From Lumbricus rubellus (Eukaryota; Annelida; Clitellata; Crassiclitellata; Lumbricidae): a DNA stretch of 64,000 nucleotides. A program made the position numbers and the translations under genes. The DNA is taken from NCBI GenBank assembly GCA_945859605.1, contig OX243824.1, forward strand, positions 25,062,814 to 25,126,813, read 5' to 3'. The notes below the pieces were generated by a model. The model worked only from the letters and a program-made list of their open reading frames with translations. It had not been told where the DNA came from and did not search any database. Numbering within the stretch: the stretch's first letter is position 1; each line of letters opens with the position of its first letter. Shown here in pieces: positions 42,916-53,140 of this stretch.

Positions 42916-44121
42916 TGTGATATCCTCCTCCTTATCAGTCTCTTCGGAAGCTTCTTCGTTAAGTTCGTGGTAGCGTAGGCCTATCCCTAGATAACTGAAG
43001 GGCTTGGAGCAATAACAAGGTATGTCGAAAATCATGAATGTTGGGAAATCGACTTCAAAGATTTTCCACTTCAAACTACTGTATCTAAGCCAATTGACGA
43101 CATATCAACAAGCTGTTTTGAGCAATATGTACCTTAGAATTGTCTTTAATACAATTTTTAAATGTTTCAATGCGAAAGATGAAATTATTATTATTATTTT
43201 CACATTTTGCTTCATATCTGGTTATTGCATCGCGAACACTCAGTCATCGGTATCATTTCTGGTGCAATAACAGGTTATGTCGACAAAGTGTTTTCTAGCA
43301 TCTGCGATACCACACATATTATATGGTATAAGTCGACATACCTTGTTATTGCACCAAGCTGTTTCTATTACACAGACGAGAATTGTGCATGATTACCATG
43401 CAGATGGTAGGTTATGTCAACAAACCTCATTATTGCATTGGCTTTAAAAGAAAATTTGAAAAGAAGCAAAACCATGTATGTCGTCATACCGGGATATTGC
43501 AGTAGAGATATGGACGAAATCTGCTAAAGAACAATAACATATTATGTCGACATAACTTTGTTTTGCGAAATGACGCTCAAATATATTCAGATCTGTGCAA
43601 AATTCACAGGGTAGATAGATTACTGTCTTCCGGACACGCTGGCATACTGTTTCGCAAGACATAGGTATGTCGACATACCTTGTTATTGCTCCAAGCCCTT
43701 CAACTGTTTCATTAGCTAAATGGCTAGGTTAAAGAATCTACAGTCTTTCACTGTTTTATTACCAACAACGACGACGTGTTTAAATCTTCTTATTATACTC
43801 CAAAATCCGATGTAAAGTAAAACGATCAGCAACAACACAACAATGACTACACTTGCGTTATCATAACAACTACACGACTACTATCTTCATCAGTCTACTC
43901 TATCGCAACTCTACAACAACTACTACAGCCTATCTCAACGGCTCTCAACACGCAACACTCCTTCTTCACTCCCACTCCCTCCTTGTACACTCAACGTACG
44001 CTCGTCTAGACATCACGTGCTGTCCAGACAATCACCTGTCCAGACGCCGCGCGCCAATTTGCAGCTGGCCTACCTGCATCTCTGTACGACAATCGTCGTG
44101 CACTGATTAAATTAGCTTACA
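42916..44121 (-). repeat. 3' LTR of the Gmr1-like element, interrupted by a 705-bp insertion
   Basis: LTR sequence at 42916-42996 and 43706-44121 matches 50039-50535 almost base for base. Between the halves is the DNA element at 42997-43701. Differences from the 5' LTR include TTATTACC against TTGTAACC, one A/G in GTTTAARTCTT and one C/G in GCGCGSCAATT. The 85-codon frame (43853-44110) is shared by both LTRs because they are young and is not thought to be coding. Confidence 0.92.
42997..43701. mobile_element. TIR DNA element inserted in the 3' LTR, 4-bp TSD AACT
   Basis: Perfect inverted ends of at least 32 bp begin GAAGGGCTTGGAGCAATAAC. The empty site is given by the other LTR (GATAACTGTTTC) and shows duplication of AACT (42993-42996, 43702-43705). 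The terminal motif AATAACAAGGTATGTCGACA recurs in diverged, mostly palindromic form at about 43268, 43331, 43410 and 43535. No transposase. The 4-bp duplication does not settle the superfamily. Confidence 0.85.
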
Positions 44122-44141
44122 TTACCTCCTTCCTTTCTTTT
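44122..44141 (-). other. Polypurine tract of the Gmr1-like element
   Basis: Immediately upstream of the 3' LTR on the coding strand the sequence is AAAAGAAAGGAAGGAGGTAA, the expected primer for plus-strand synthesis. Confidence 0.8.
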
Positions 44142-44793
44142 GAAGAGAGCTAATTAATCTTAAAAATTAGCGAACGTATAATGCTTAAACTAAATACAAA
44201 CAATTCCTATACTAAAAGCAATCACAAAATATCTTATACTACAATCTCGATAAGCAGTCCGCTACTACATTCAGCTTTCCCTTCTTATAGTTCAACAGAA
44301 TGTCAAAATTTTGCAATGATAAAGACCATCGGACTAACTTAGCAGACTTCGACATTGACTCAGTCAAATAAACTAAAGGATTATGGTCAGTGAACACATT
44401 AATCTTGGAACCAATAATAATTTCTTTCAATTTGTTTAAAGCCCATATGATTGCATAGGCTTCCTTCTCAATCGTCGCCCATCTCCTCTGGGTATCTGTC
44501 AGCTTCTGACTGATAAATGAAACGGGACGTTCTATCCCTTCATCGTCCACTTGTGACAGCACAGCTCCGACAGCAAAATCACTGCTATCACAGTACAAAT
44601 TAAATGGTTTGCCAACCTCGAACATGTATAAAATTACATTTGATAAAACAATTTCTTTAAGAGAATCAAAAGATTTCTGGTGGTCCTCAGTCCAAACAAT
44701 GTTCTCAGGTATCTGCTTGCTAGTTAAATCTGTCAATGGTTTAGCAATTTCAGCAAAATTACAAATAAATTGTCTGTAGAAACCAAAAAATCC

Positions 44794-44796
44794 TTA
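44794..44796 (-). other. In-frame TAA between reverse transcriptase and RNase H
   Basis: The only stop between the frameshift site and the RNase H terminus. Flanking codons stay in frame, so it is a point nonsense change or a read-through site. It falls at the connection between the polymerase and RNase H. Confidence 0.85.
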
Positions 44797-47276
44797 CACT
44801 TGCTTCACTCGCTTCTTCGTTTCAGGGTTTTTTAAATTAATCAAACTGTCAATCCTATCTGGATTCATCATCTTCTTCCCTGATCCTATAAGGTGACCGA
44901 TGAATTTCACCTCACTCTTACCAAACACACATTTCTTCAAGTTCAAGGTTACATTATGCAGTCGTATTTGTTTCAAAAACAATTCTAAATGTTTCAAATG
45001 AATGTTCCAATCATCAGAATGTACTGCAATGTCATCAACATAGGGTTCAGTAAATGCATTAATCGGTTGCAAAATCATGTTTATTGCTTTTACAAAAGTC
45101 CGTCCAGAGTTAATCATGCCAAAAGGGACACGTGTAAATTCATACAGTCCATTATGGGTAACGAATGCGGTTTTCCATTGGTCGGATTTCTTCACAGGAC
45201 AAGTCCAGTAAGCACTGCGACAGTCCAAGACGGAAATGAACTTGGATTTCCCGACTTTGCTCAGCACATCGTTGACGATCGGCATGGGATATCGACAATT
45301 TTCAGTATATGAATTCACGTACCTGTAGTCGCACGCGAGTCTCAAGGATCCGTCCTTCTTCTTGACGATGACCAGCGGACTTGCCATTCTGCTCGACGAC
45401 GGTTGAATGATGTTTGCTTTCAGCATCTCTTGTATTTGTTTGTCCACTTCTGCGCGGTATATCAGCGGTATTCGATAAGCCATGAACTCCTTCTCTCGAA
45501 AGTCCGGTCTCAGCACCACTTCGTGTTCTACCAATGTACATAATCCAGGTTTGTCCGAAAATCTGTCTGCATAACGGTTCAGTACATCCAGTAGCTGTTT
45601 CTGTTGCTCGCACGTAAGATGTCCGATCTGTTCATAGTCCAATTGCAGCGATTTCTGTGTCGTCTCTGCATGGTCTTCTTTCAATGGTAGCTCTACCACT
45701 GATCCGAATTCGTCGTCCTCTTCCACGATGAGACCACACGATAATGTTCTTGCGATGAACTTCCTCATTTTGTTGGCATGGACGATTCGTCGACCGTTTT
45801 CATTCATATCCACCAGATACGAATACTTGGATCTTCTTTGTAGCACTGTACATGGGCCATGCCATCGTGAGATCAATTTATTGGTTGACGTTGGATACAG
45901 GACGATGATGTTTTCTCCTGGTTCGAATTCTTTATCCTTGGCCCTCTTGTTGTATTGACTGGCGTATTGTTTTTGCTTTTCCTCTGCACAATTCTCAGCA
46001 AATATCAAAGCTTTCTCCATGTCTGCTCTTAAATTCTTCAGGTACTTTGCTGGTTGTACTCCAATGTTTGGCGGTAGATTTATTTCTTTGGTCCAGCTTT
46101 CCTTTAAGATAGTTAGTGGTCCTCTTGGCATTTTTCCATACACCAGCAGATATGGTGCCACTCCTGTCGTTGCGTTAGGAACTTCTCTCAATGCCCATAC
46201 GGTAAACGGAATGATTTTATGCCACTGTCTTGGATTTTCCACAATGACATGATGAACCATCTTCTTGAACGTCTGGTTCCATCTCTCGACTAATCCGGCT
46301 GCCTCTGGATGTCCCGGTGAATCGAATCGTGGACAGCATCCCATCAATTTCAAAAATTCTCTTGTGAGACTGGCTGTAAAATTTGTGCCTCTGTCGCTGG
46401 TGATCACAGATGGCACCCCCACGTCAATGAATAGCTTCATCAAAGCTTCGCACACAGCCTTAGCAGTCAATGACTTCAGCAAGAAGATTGTCGGCCATCT
46501 TGTACATGAATCCACTATGCACAAGCAATACTTATGTCCTGCTGCTGACTTCGGTTCTATTGGGCCTACCACGTCCATAGTCATCCGTCGGAATGGAACA
46601 TCTTCCCTTGGAATTGGTGTAATCGGCACTCGATCCATCACCAAACTTCGTGCCTTCAGCTGACACTTCTCACAGGACTTACAAAATTTCACCACGTCTC
46701 GACGCATCTTTGGCCAGACAAAGGACAACTTGATTCTCTCTCGTGTCTTCTCTTCTCCCAAGTGTCCGCCAAATACTGACTCGTGAGCTAATTCCATTAC
46801 TTGAATTCTTCTCTCTTTCGGTAACACCAACTGGTACACTAGCTGATCCAGCATTTGATGCTTCTTATACATCAATCCATTCACCACGCTAAACTCTGAT
46901 CCTTTGTCTTCAGCAATCCTCCACCACGATTTCAGTGACTCGTCATTTCTCTGCTGCTCCTCGAATTTCTTCGCATCTTCCAGCTGTCTTTCATCGTTCG
47001 AATTCTCTGTGAACAAGTCCCTCATACTTGTCTCCAGTTCAGCGTCGCTTCCGGAATCTTCACTATCATTTCGTTCACATGCAGCCATCTCTTCTTCAGT
47101 TTCATTGTTCTCAGATGTTGTTCTTTCGTCATCTTGAATGCTGAGTTCATCTTCGCTGTCCATGTCATCTTCTTGCGAACTTTCGTTTATCGTTTCATCT
47201 TCTCCGCCTTCGACTTCTGCTCTCCGACTTTGTGCTCTTGTAGTCACATTCGCTTGTAGTTCCCCTTGCAATACAC

Positions 47277-49697
47277 TCACTGGTGGAATCTCAATTCTGC
47301 AATTATCTCCGGATGTAGCAAGAACTTTTCTCTGTTTTCTTTGCACAGATCCGCTGGAATGCGGGCACACACTAAAGTTAAATTTGGCGCGATATTTATT
47401 GTCCCGTCATCTGTAGCTGCTCCTTCGTTACGACCACTCATCCGAACTTCTATTTTCACCAACTTAGCTGGAATCGGCTCTCCAGCTACACATTGCAAAT
47501 GAACTCTGCCGATTTCTTCTACTGTCGTTCCTTTCAGTAGTTCCTCGTTGATTACTGGTATCTCGGTCCCCGTGTCAACCAACGCCTCGACTTGCACAGG
47601 CTGCCCATCAGTCCCACGTATCTCCACATTTACATGCTGCAACGATATCTTCTTTATGCGTTGACACTCCTCTTTACGTTTTGTTTCTCGACAAATTTCT
47701 GCAATGGAAGTAGTCTTTATCGCTTCTTTCTGTATGGTGAACTGCGGCGTACACTTCATTACCGACTTCACTTCTGTTTCACGATCGTCCGATTCTTCAA
47801 ACTGGTCTGGTGCATTCATCACTTGTATCTGGTTTACTCGAAGATTTTCTGCACTTCTGCTAAAGTTCTTCCTCATGTTTGCCGCTCCTGGTGCTTGGCA
47901 ATTTTTCATTAGGTGTTTGTCAGAATGACAGTTGTGGCAACGTTTCTTTATAAAACTTCTTTGCTCATTGTTCTCCCACTTGTTGTACGGCGTGTATGAT
48001 GCATTACTTTCTGTTGGGCGTCCCAGCGGCGGAGTTCGATTGTAGGCTTGTCTGTCCCACGTTGACTCTTTCTTATCTTGCCAATACTGCTTTCCAGAAT
48101 AATTATCTTTCTTTGCATCATTACTCTTGGCTTGGCTTCCGGTGTCTTTGCTATCCTTGTTCCACTTGAGTTGCTTTGGACTATTGCCCCAGGGAATACG
48201 AAGCATGGGGTCTTCATATTTCGGTTTGTCTTGGAACATCACACCAATCCGATTGTTTACATGTATGTCTGCGAGGTCTGCAACATTACTAGCTTCCAAA
48301 CATTCTGTGCCCTCTTTTGCTAAGACAAACTGTAGGGGACCTGGTGGTAAACATTCTTTCAGCTTATCCGCCACTAACAAATCAAACAGCTTTTCGTAGT
48401 CTTTGTCCACTCGTCTACTTCGGACATAATAATTCAACAGGTTCTTCAGCCTAGCCGTGAACATCGTGTACGTTTCTTCGGCTGTCTTCTTGGCATCTGC
48501 AAACCTTGACCTGTACTCACGAGCTGTTAACTTGAATTCCTTCAACAAGTGCTCTTTCACTGCATCGTATTTATCTAAATTCTCAAATGACAATCGATTC
48601 AATACCGTTCGCGCTCTCGGGGTCATCAATGGCAACAACAATTTCACCCAGTACTGCTTTTCCACAGCAAAACTATTGAATGCATTCTCCACGGTCTCAA
48701 AATATAATGGCACTTCCATCATATCATACGGCATCTTAGGCAATACATGCTTCATGGCATCACCAATCTTCTTAATTTTGGACACCATCGTCTCACTTTC
48801 TCTGAGCCTATTTTGTTCTGATTCCTCACGACGTCTTCTATCGTCTTCGTCTTTCTTCTTCAGTCTATTTTGATCTTCTATCCTCCGCAGTTCTTCCTGT
48901 TCTATCTTCTGTTGTAATAGTTCTAACTGCTTTCTGCGTTCTTCCTTTTCAATAGTCATTTCTTGGAGTTGTGCCTCCTTGATAGCAAGATTCTTTTGTT
49001 CCAATTGCATCTGTTCTTCTCTTTCTCTTTCTGCTTTTTCCAAATTGTCTTTTTCGCTTTGGAATTCTTCCTGTCGAATCTCTTCGGCTCTTTGCAGTTC
49101 TTGTAAACGCATCTTTTCCTTTTCTTCCTCACGAGCCTTTTTGTCTTCGATCTGCTGTCTCCGTATTTCTTCATCGCTTCTCCTCGCTTTTTCATATTCT
49201 ATCATTAACTCCATCCTTCTTCGTTCTGATTCGTCACGATCTATTTTCATTTGTTCTAACTGAAGCTGGAATTGTTGCCTCTGCATGTCAATCTCTTGTT
49301 GCCTAATCTTCTCTGCTCTTTCTGCTCGTTGCTCCTCTTTCTCCTTCTCTTCTTGGCGACGTACTTTCTCTTCTTGGCACCGTCGCTCTTCTTTCTCCTT
49401 TTCTTCTTGGCGACGTTCTTTCTCTTCCTGTCTACTCATCATCATGAGTTGTAGCAACGCCTCCATGGACATCGGTGCCTGAGGTTTCTCAACCGGCTTT
49501 TCTTTAGCGCCTCCAACAGCACCTTCTTCTTCAACTTATTCCTTTGCCCAAATCTCAGCCAAAGTTCTCATCAAATGTTCCCTCGACATCTGTTCAACTT
49601 CTTCTGCGTCTACGCCTGCTTCAATTATTAATTTTACTAGTCTCTCCGAAGACATCTTTTTAATAGCTGCTTGCTTTTGCTCCGTAAGTTTCTCCAT
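47277..49697 (-). pseudogene. gag: Gag-protease frame of the Gmr1-like element (one in-frame stop)
   Basis: The first ATG is at 49697 (MEKLTEQKQAAIKKMSSERL). TAA at 49538-49536 breaks the frame after 53 codons, and a second Met at 49472 opens the remaining 731 codons. Numbering from 49472: a long charged helix rich in Glu, Lys, Arg and Gln (about 10-240), a capsid-like helical region (about 245-400), the CCHC knuckle CHNCHSDKHLMKNC (about 511-525), and an aspartic protease active site LVDTGTE (about 632). It ends with TGA at 47277, about 100 nt after the -1 slip site. Confidence 0.88.
47379..47385 (-). promoter_or_regulatory. -1 ribosomal frameshift heptamer AAATTTA
   Basis: On the coding strand AAATTTA sits in the X_XXY_YYZ phase of the gag-protease frame (CCA AAT TTA). 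A slip of one base back enters the pol frame, which is open from there. A weak CCGC/GCGG stem begins about 13 nt downstream. The heptamer fits the simultaneous-slippage rule; activity is inferred. Confidence 0.7.
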
Positions 49698-50018
49698 CTT
49701 ACTTCTTTACTTTACTGATGCTAGTCGATAAATAGTAGGCTACTCTTCAAATGTTTGCAATTGACTGACTTCAATTCTTTATGCACACTTCAATAGACAA
49801 GCAAGTTTTTCTACCTTGTAGTCGTTGTGTTGTCGTTTCTCACTGTCGTACGGATGCTCGATGTATCGTTGCTTCTCCCGTGTGCTCGGCTCCTCGATAA
49901 ATTCACAGCGTCCGTTCCTCCACAACGTCTGTTGATTGGATAGAATCCCTCCGTTCGTAACTTGGCACGTAGACCCGCCGTTCGTAACTAGGATCGTTCT
50001 CCTGCAACTTGGATCGTT

Positions 50019-50036
50019 ATCCCACCGCTGCCACCA
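50019..50036 (-). other. Primer binding site complementary to tRNA-Leu 3' end
   Basis: Two bases inside the 5' LTR the coding strand reads TGGTGGCAGCGGTGGGAT, an 18-nt complement of the 3' end (with CCA) of the tRNA-Leu AAG/TAG isoacceptor type, as remembered from vertebrate tRNAs. Confidence 0.75.
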
Positions 50037-50038
50037 AA

Positions 50039-50535
50039 TGTGATATCCTCCTCCTTATCAGTCTCTTCGGAAGCTTCTTCGTTAAGTTCGTGGTAGCGTA
50101 GGCCTATCCCTAGATAACTGTTTCATTAGCTAAATGGCTAGGTTAAAGAATCTACAGTCTTTCACTGTTTTGTAACCAACAACGACGACGTGTTTAAGTC
50201 TTCTTATTATACTCCAAAATCCGATGTAAAGTAAAACGATCAGCAACAACACAACAATGACTACACTTGCGTTATCATAACAACTACACGACTACTATCT
50301 TCATCAGTCTACTCTATCGCAACTCTACAACAACTACTACAGCCTATCTCAACGGCTCTCAACACGCAACACTCCTTCTTCACTCCCACTCCCTCCTTGT
50401 ACACTCAACGTACGCTCGTCTAGACATCACGTGCTGTCCAGACAATCACCTGTCCAGACGCCGCGCGGCAATTTGCAGCTGGCCTACCTGCATCTCTGTA
50501 CGACAATCGTCGTGCACTGATTAAATTAGCTTACA
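50039..50535 (-). repeat. 5' LTR of the Gmr1-like element (intact)
   Basis: 497 bp. On the coding strand it starts TGTAAGCTAATTTAATC and ends GGATATCACA. It matches the two halves of the 3' LTR at 42916-44121. It should contain the element promoter; no TATA box was assigned. Confidence 0.92.
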
Positions 50536-50540
50536 TGTAT

Positions 50541-51532
50541 CCTCGTCTTTCTCTCGTCGGAAAACTTGCCTTTTTTTCTCGGGGTTGAACGCATTGGGAG
50601 CGTTTCTGGAAGGCTCTTGCTGCGATAGGCGCTTTATAAATGGTCATTTACAATACAATACAATACACCCAAACAACAGTTACTAATCTATTCTACAGGT
50701 CTACACGATTGTGTTGCTTTCTAATCAGCCTCGAAAGCCTTATTTTCATTTTGTCAGATATAATTCAACGACAAGTCACGCCCATGCATGTTACTAATCA
50801 ATACACACTGTACTTCCTGACCAGGCAATGTGATATTGCTAATTATTGACAATAATTTCACAGCGCTTTGTTTAATTTAATGGACCAATACGCTGACTGG
50901 ACCTACAATAAACTGAACTCTTTGCAATTAGCCAATCTTGCGATTGATGTACTTTTAATGGCCCTACTCTATGTAACCAGCCTTGCCCCCAGTAATAGTT
51001 TTTCATCGGATATGGAGGGTAGAAAAGCGGTTTAGAATTTGCTAATCAGTGACAATGTCAATGATTAGCAAATTCTAAATCGCGTTGTCATAGTGTTAGT
51101 GTTACTATTAGTGTTCTTGTTCAAACCGGTCTACCCAGCCAATTTCGTCAACTCACATTAACTTTGCTCATAATAGAACTGCATGAGAATATCAATAAAG
51201 CATGCATGGCGTTTGAATCGACATGGCAGAAGCATGTCGTAGCAAATTTGAATCAATGATGACATCCAACACTTTAACACGACGTCGTTGCTCACTGTTT
51301 TATCTAGTGCACCTGATAGGGGGGGGGGGGGGGGGTGTGTGAATTCACGTTCCTAGGGGCGGAGGTGGGACCTACGGACGTTTTCGGCGGATAGATTTTT
51401 TAACACATATAGCATAGTTAGCATATAATAGTCTACCTTGTAAAAAGACCGATTCAATTTTTCTGGCGGTGGGGAGAAATGTAACGTCTATAAATTTTCT
51501 TGGGGAATACTACCTATGTAAATGTAAACAAC
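50541..51532. other. Intergenic; retroposon-like tail
   Basis: At 50605-50670 the sequence GATAGGCGCTTTATAAATGG followed by ACAATACAATACAATAC resembles the 3' end of a LINE/SINE with a short tandem tail. A related inverse segment is at 2870-2910. A G run lies at 51318-51337. Nothing else was recognised. Confidence 0.45.
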
Positions 51533-51540
51533 AGCTCTAG

Positions 51541-51850
51541 CATGGGCGCCCGCACATAGGGGCAAGAGGGGCACTTGCCCCCCCCTGGAAAACAAATTTC
51601 TTCGCATTAAATGAACCTACTTTTTAGCATCATTTTTTAAATTTTAACGTATTTCTTCTTAGTAAGGAGGCTATTCATATTTAAAATGATGCACAAAATG
51701 AAATTCAGAAATTTTTATAAACACCCGTGTTCTAAATTGCAAGTTTTGGATTTTTCAAGCTCTTACCACTAAAATGGTCAACAGTACTGTACCAGTGTGA
51801 CCACCGTAAAATTTTGCACCCTCCTGCAAACATTTCTGCGGGCGCCCATG
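51541..51850. mobile_element. hAT-type MITE, CATGGGCGYCCGC family
   Basis: The ends are CATGGGCGCCCGCACATAGG and the inverse of CATGGGCGCCCGCAGAAA. Flanks are AGCTCTAG and AGCTATAG (7 of 8). 310 bp, no coding sequence. Confidence 0.82.
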
Positions 51851-52149
51851 AGCTATAGATATTTTTCTGGAAGTGAAATGTCATTTCTGGCGAGAAACTC
51901 CGCCCTGCATAAATGCCTAGATTAAACACGGGACGTTGCTACGTCTGCAGGCTAAGCCTCAGGAAACAAAGAAATTTCTCGATCGTTATTCTATACGCAT
52001 TTACGCATGCAGACATTGCGGATGCAGCGTAGCGTGCGGCGACCGTAGAACATTGGTCTTCGGACGATGGTCAATAGAACTGTCGCTCGCATAGCATAAT
52101 TATTGATCATTAGACTCGCTCGTGCGTGTGTTGTTTTGTTCTGTATTGC

Positions 52150-52640
52150 ATTGTATTTGCAGCAATTTCTATAGCATGCCAGTTGCAAGCTACTTCTAGG
52201 ATGATCTACGCGCATATTGTAGCCGAGAGGTAAGCTCATGCACATTACGAATGTCAGGCTCAAGCCTATGAAGGCCAATTTCTATAGCATCGCCAGTTGC
52301 AAGCTACTTCTAGGACGATCTACGCGCATATTGTACCGGTAGCAAGTATAATTTAAACCGCCACTATACTTCATACACCCATGCACATTACGAATGTCAG
52401 GCTCAAGCCTACGAAGGCCAATTTCTATAGCATCGCCAATTGCAAGCTGTAGGATGATTTACACGCATATTGTAGCGCGTATTGTTTTGTAGGCCTACTG
52501 TATTGCATTGTTTTGCAGTTGCAACAATTTCCATAGAATCACTAGCTGCAAGCTACTATGTCTTCAAGCATGATTTAAGTTAACACGAATATTGTAGCAA
52601 GTATAATTTAAGCCACCACTACTACTTCATAAACCCATGC
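52150..52640. repeat. Imperfect tandem repeat, about four units of 100-150 bp
   Basis: Units contain CAATTTCTATAGCAT, CCAGTTGCAAGCTACT, AGGATGATCTACGCGCATAT, TTGTAG and CATGCACATTACGAATGTCA. They start near 52158, 52278, 52420 and 52522 and become progressively diverged. Confidence 0.75.
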
Positions 52641-53140
52641 ACATTACTCGTAGAGTGTTTGGCTTGAATGCGAAGGTCTATTTAGAATGCAACACGATGT
52701 GATAGGCCTACTTAAATTATTGGCAGGATCTTACCGTTCATCGGTGTTCGGCCGTGAAATCCTAATAGGACTAACCAGACATAATATTCCTAAATTTAGA
52801 AATGAGCAAAAACGTGTGATTCATTTTAAAATACTAAAAGTAGGCTAGCTACGGCTGCGTTGGTTTGTTAAATTTATAAACTGAGCAATCGCTGCTGCAT
52901 ACAACTTAAAGTCGATTGAAGTCGTAGATGTAGGCCTACATGTATCTCTAGTAAACTAATCAACACAAGGTAAAACTTATCTTACGGTTGTTTCATTTCT
53001 AGATCACAACGAAGCGATAAAACTCCTCGAATTGTGATAGGCTACAGATGGAAACACCAGCAAGTCTTATTCGGTTCTAACTTCATGCACAATTGCACAT
53101 TTCCCACAGATTCGCGAACCCTGCATACGTCGCCGTTATA
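52641..53140. promoter_or_regulatory. 5' flank/UTR of the glycosyltransferase gene
   Basis: A good acceptor-like site, TTGCACATTTCCCACAG|AT, lies at 53109/53110, 31 bp before the preferred ATG at 53141. This suggests a spliced 5' UTR whose first exon is upstream and unassigned. An earlier in-frame ATG at 53093 would then be intronic. Confidence 0.45.

Larger units (their letters stand above)
44239..47385 (-). pseudogene. pol: Pol region: integrase, reverse transcriptase, RNase H (one in-frame stop)
   Basis: Entered by -1 frameshift at 47385-47379. Using 47370 as residue 1: an acidic linker (about 60-150), the HHCC zinc domain (HESVFGGHLG ... CKSCEKC, about 190-235), the integrase core with D in TMDVVGP (about 266), D in ITSDRGTNF (about 325) and E in GLVERWNQ (about 361), then reverse transcriptase with LDCRSAYW and YVDD (about 778). 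TAA at 44796-44794 interrupts the frame after KKRVKQV. The same frame continues with GFFGFYRQFICNFAE and the RNase H domain (CDSSDFAVGAVLSQ, ATIEKEAYAIIWAL, FTDHNPLVYL) to the stop at 44239. No chromodomain was seen. Confidence 0.9.
42911..50540 (-). mobile_element. Nearly intact Gmr1-like Ty3/gypsy LTR retrotransposon, INT before RT
   Basis: The minus-strand element runs 50535 to 42916, flanked by the 5-bp duplication TGTAT (42911-42915, 50536-50540). LTRs (TGTAAGC...GATATCACA) are 497 bp and differ at about four sites, so insertion is recent. Order: 5' LTR, tRNA-Leu primer site, gag-protease frame, -1 shift, integrase, reverse transcriptase, RNase H, polypurine tract, 3' LTR. Enzyme motifs are Ty3/gypsy-like, but integrase precedes reverse transcriptase as in Ty1/copia. 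This combination defines the Gmr1-like group described from deuterostomes. One in-frame TAA in gag and one in pol suggest this copy is inactive, unless read through. No envelope frame is present. Confidence 0.9.

Noticed and set aside
43853..44110. 85-codon frame conserved between 43853-44110 and 50267-50524
   Set aside because: It lies inside the two LTRs, which are nearly identical because the element is young; conservation is not evidence of coding.
46904..47416. Plus-strand Ser-rich frames
   Set aside because: Antisense of the acidic linker of the retrotransposon pol frame.
53093..53140. Upstream in-frame ATG of the glycosyltransferase
   Set aside because: An acceptor-like site at 53109/53110 lies between it and the ATG at 53141, which directly precedes the basic-plus-hydrophobic anchor.
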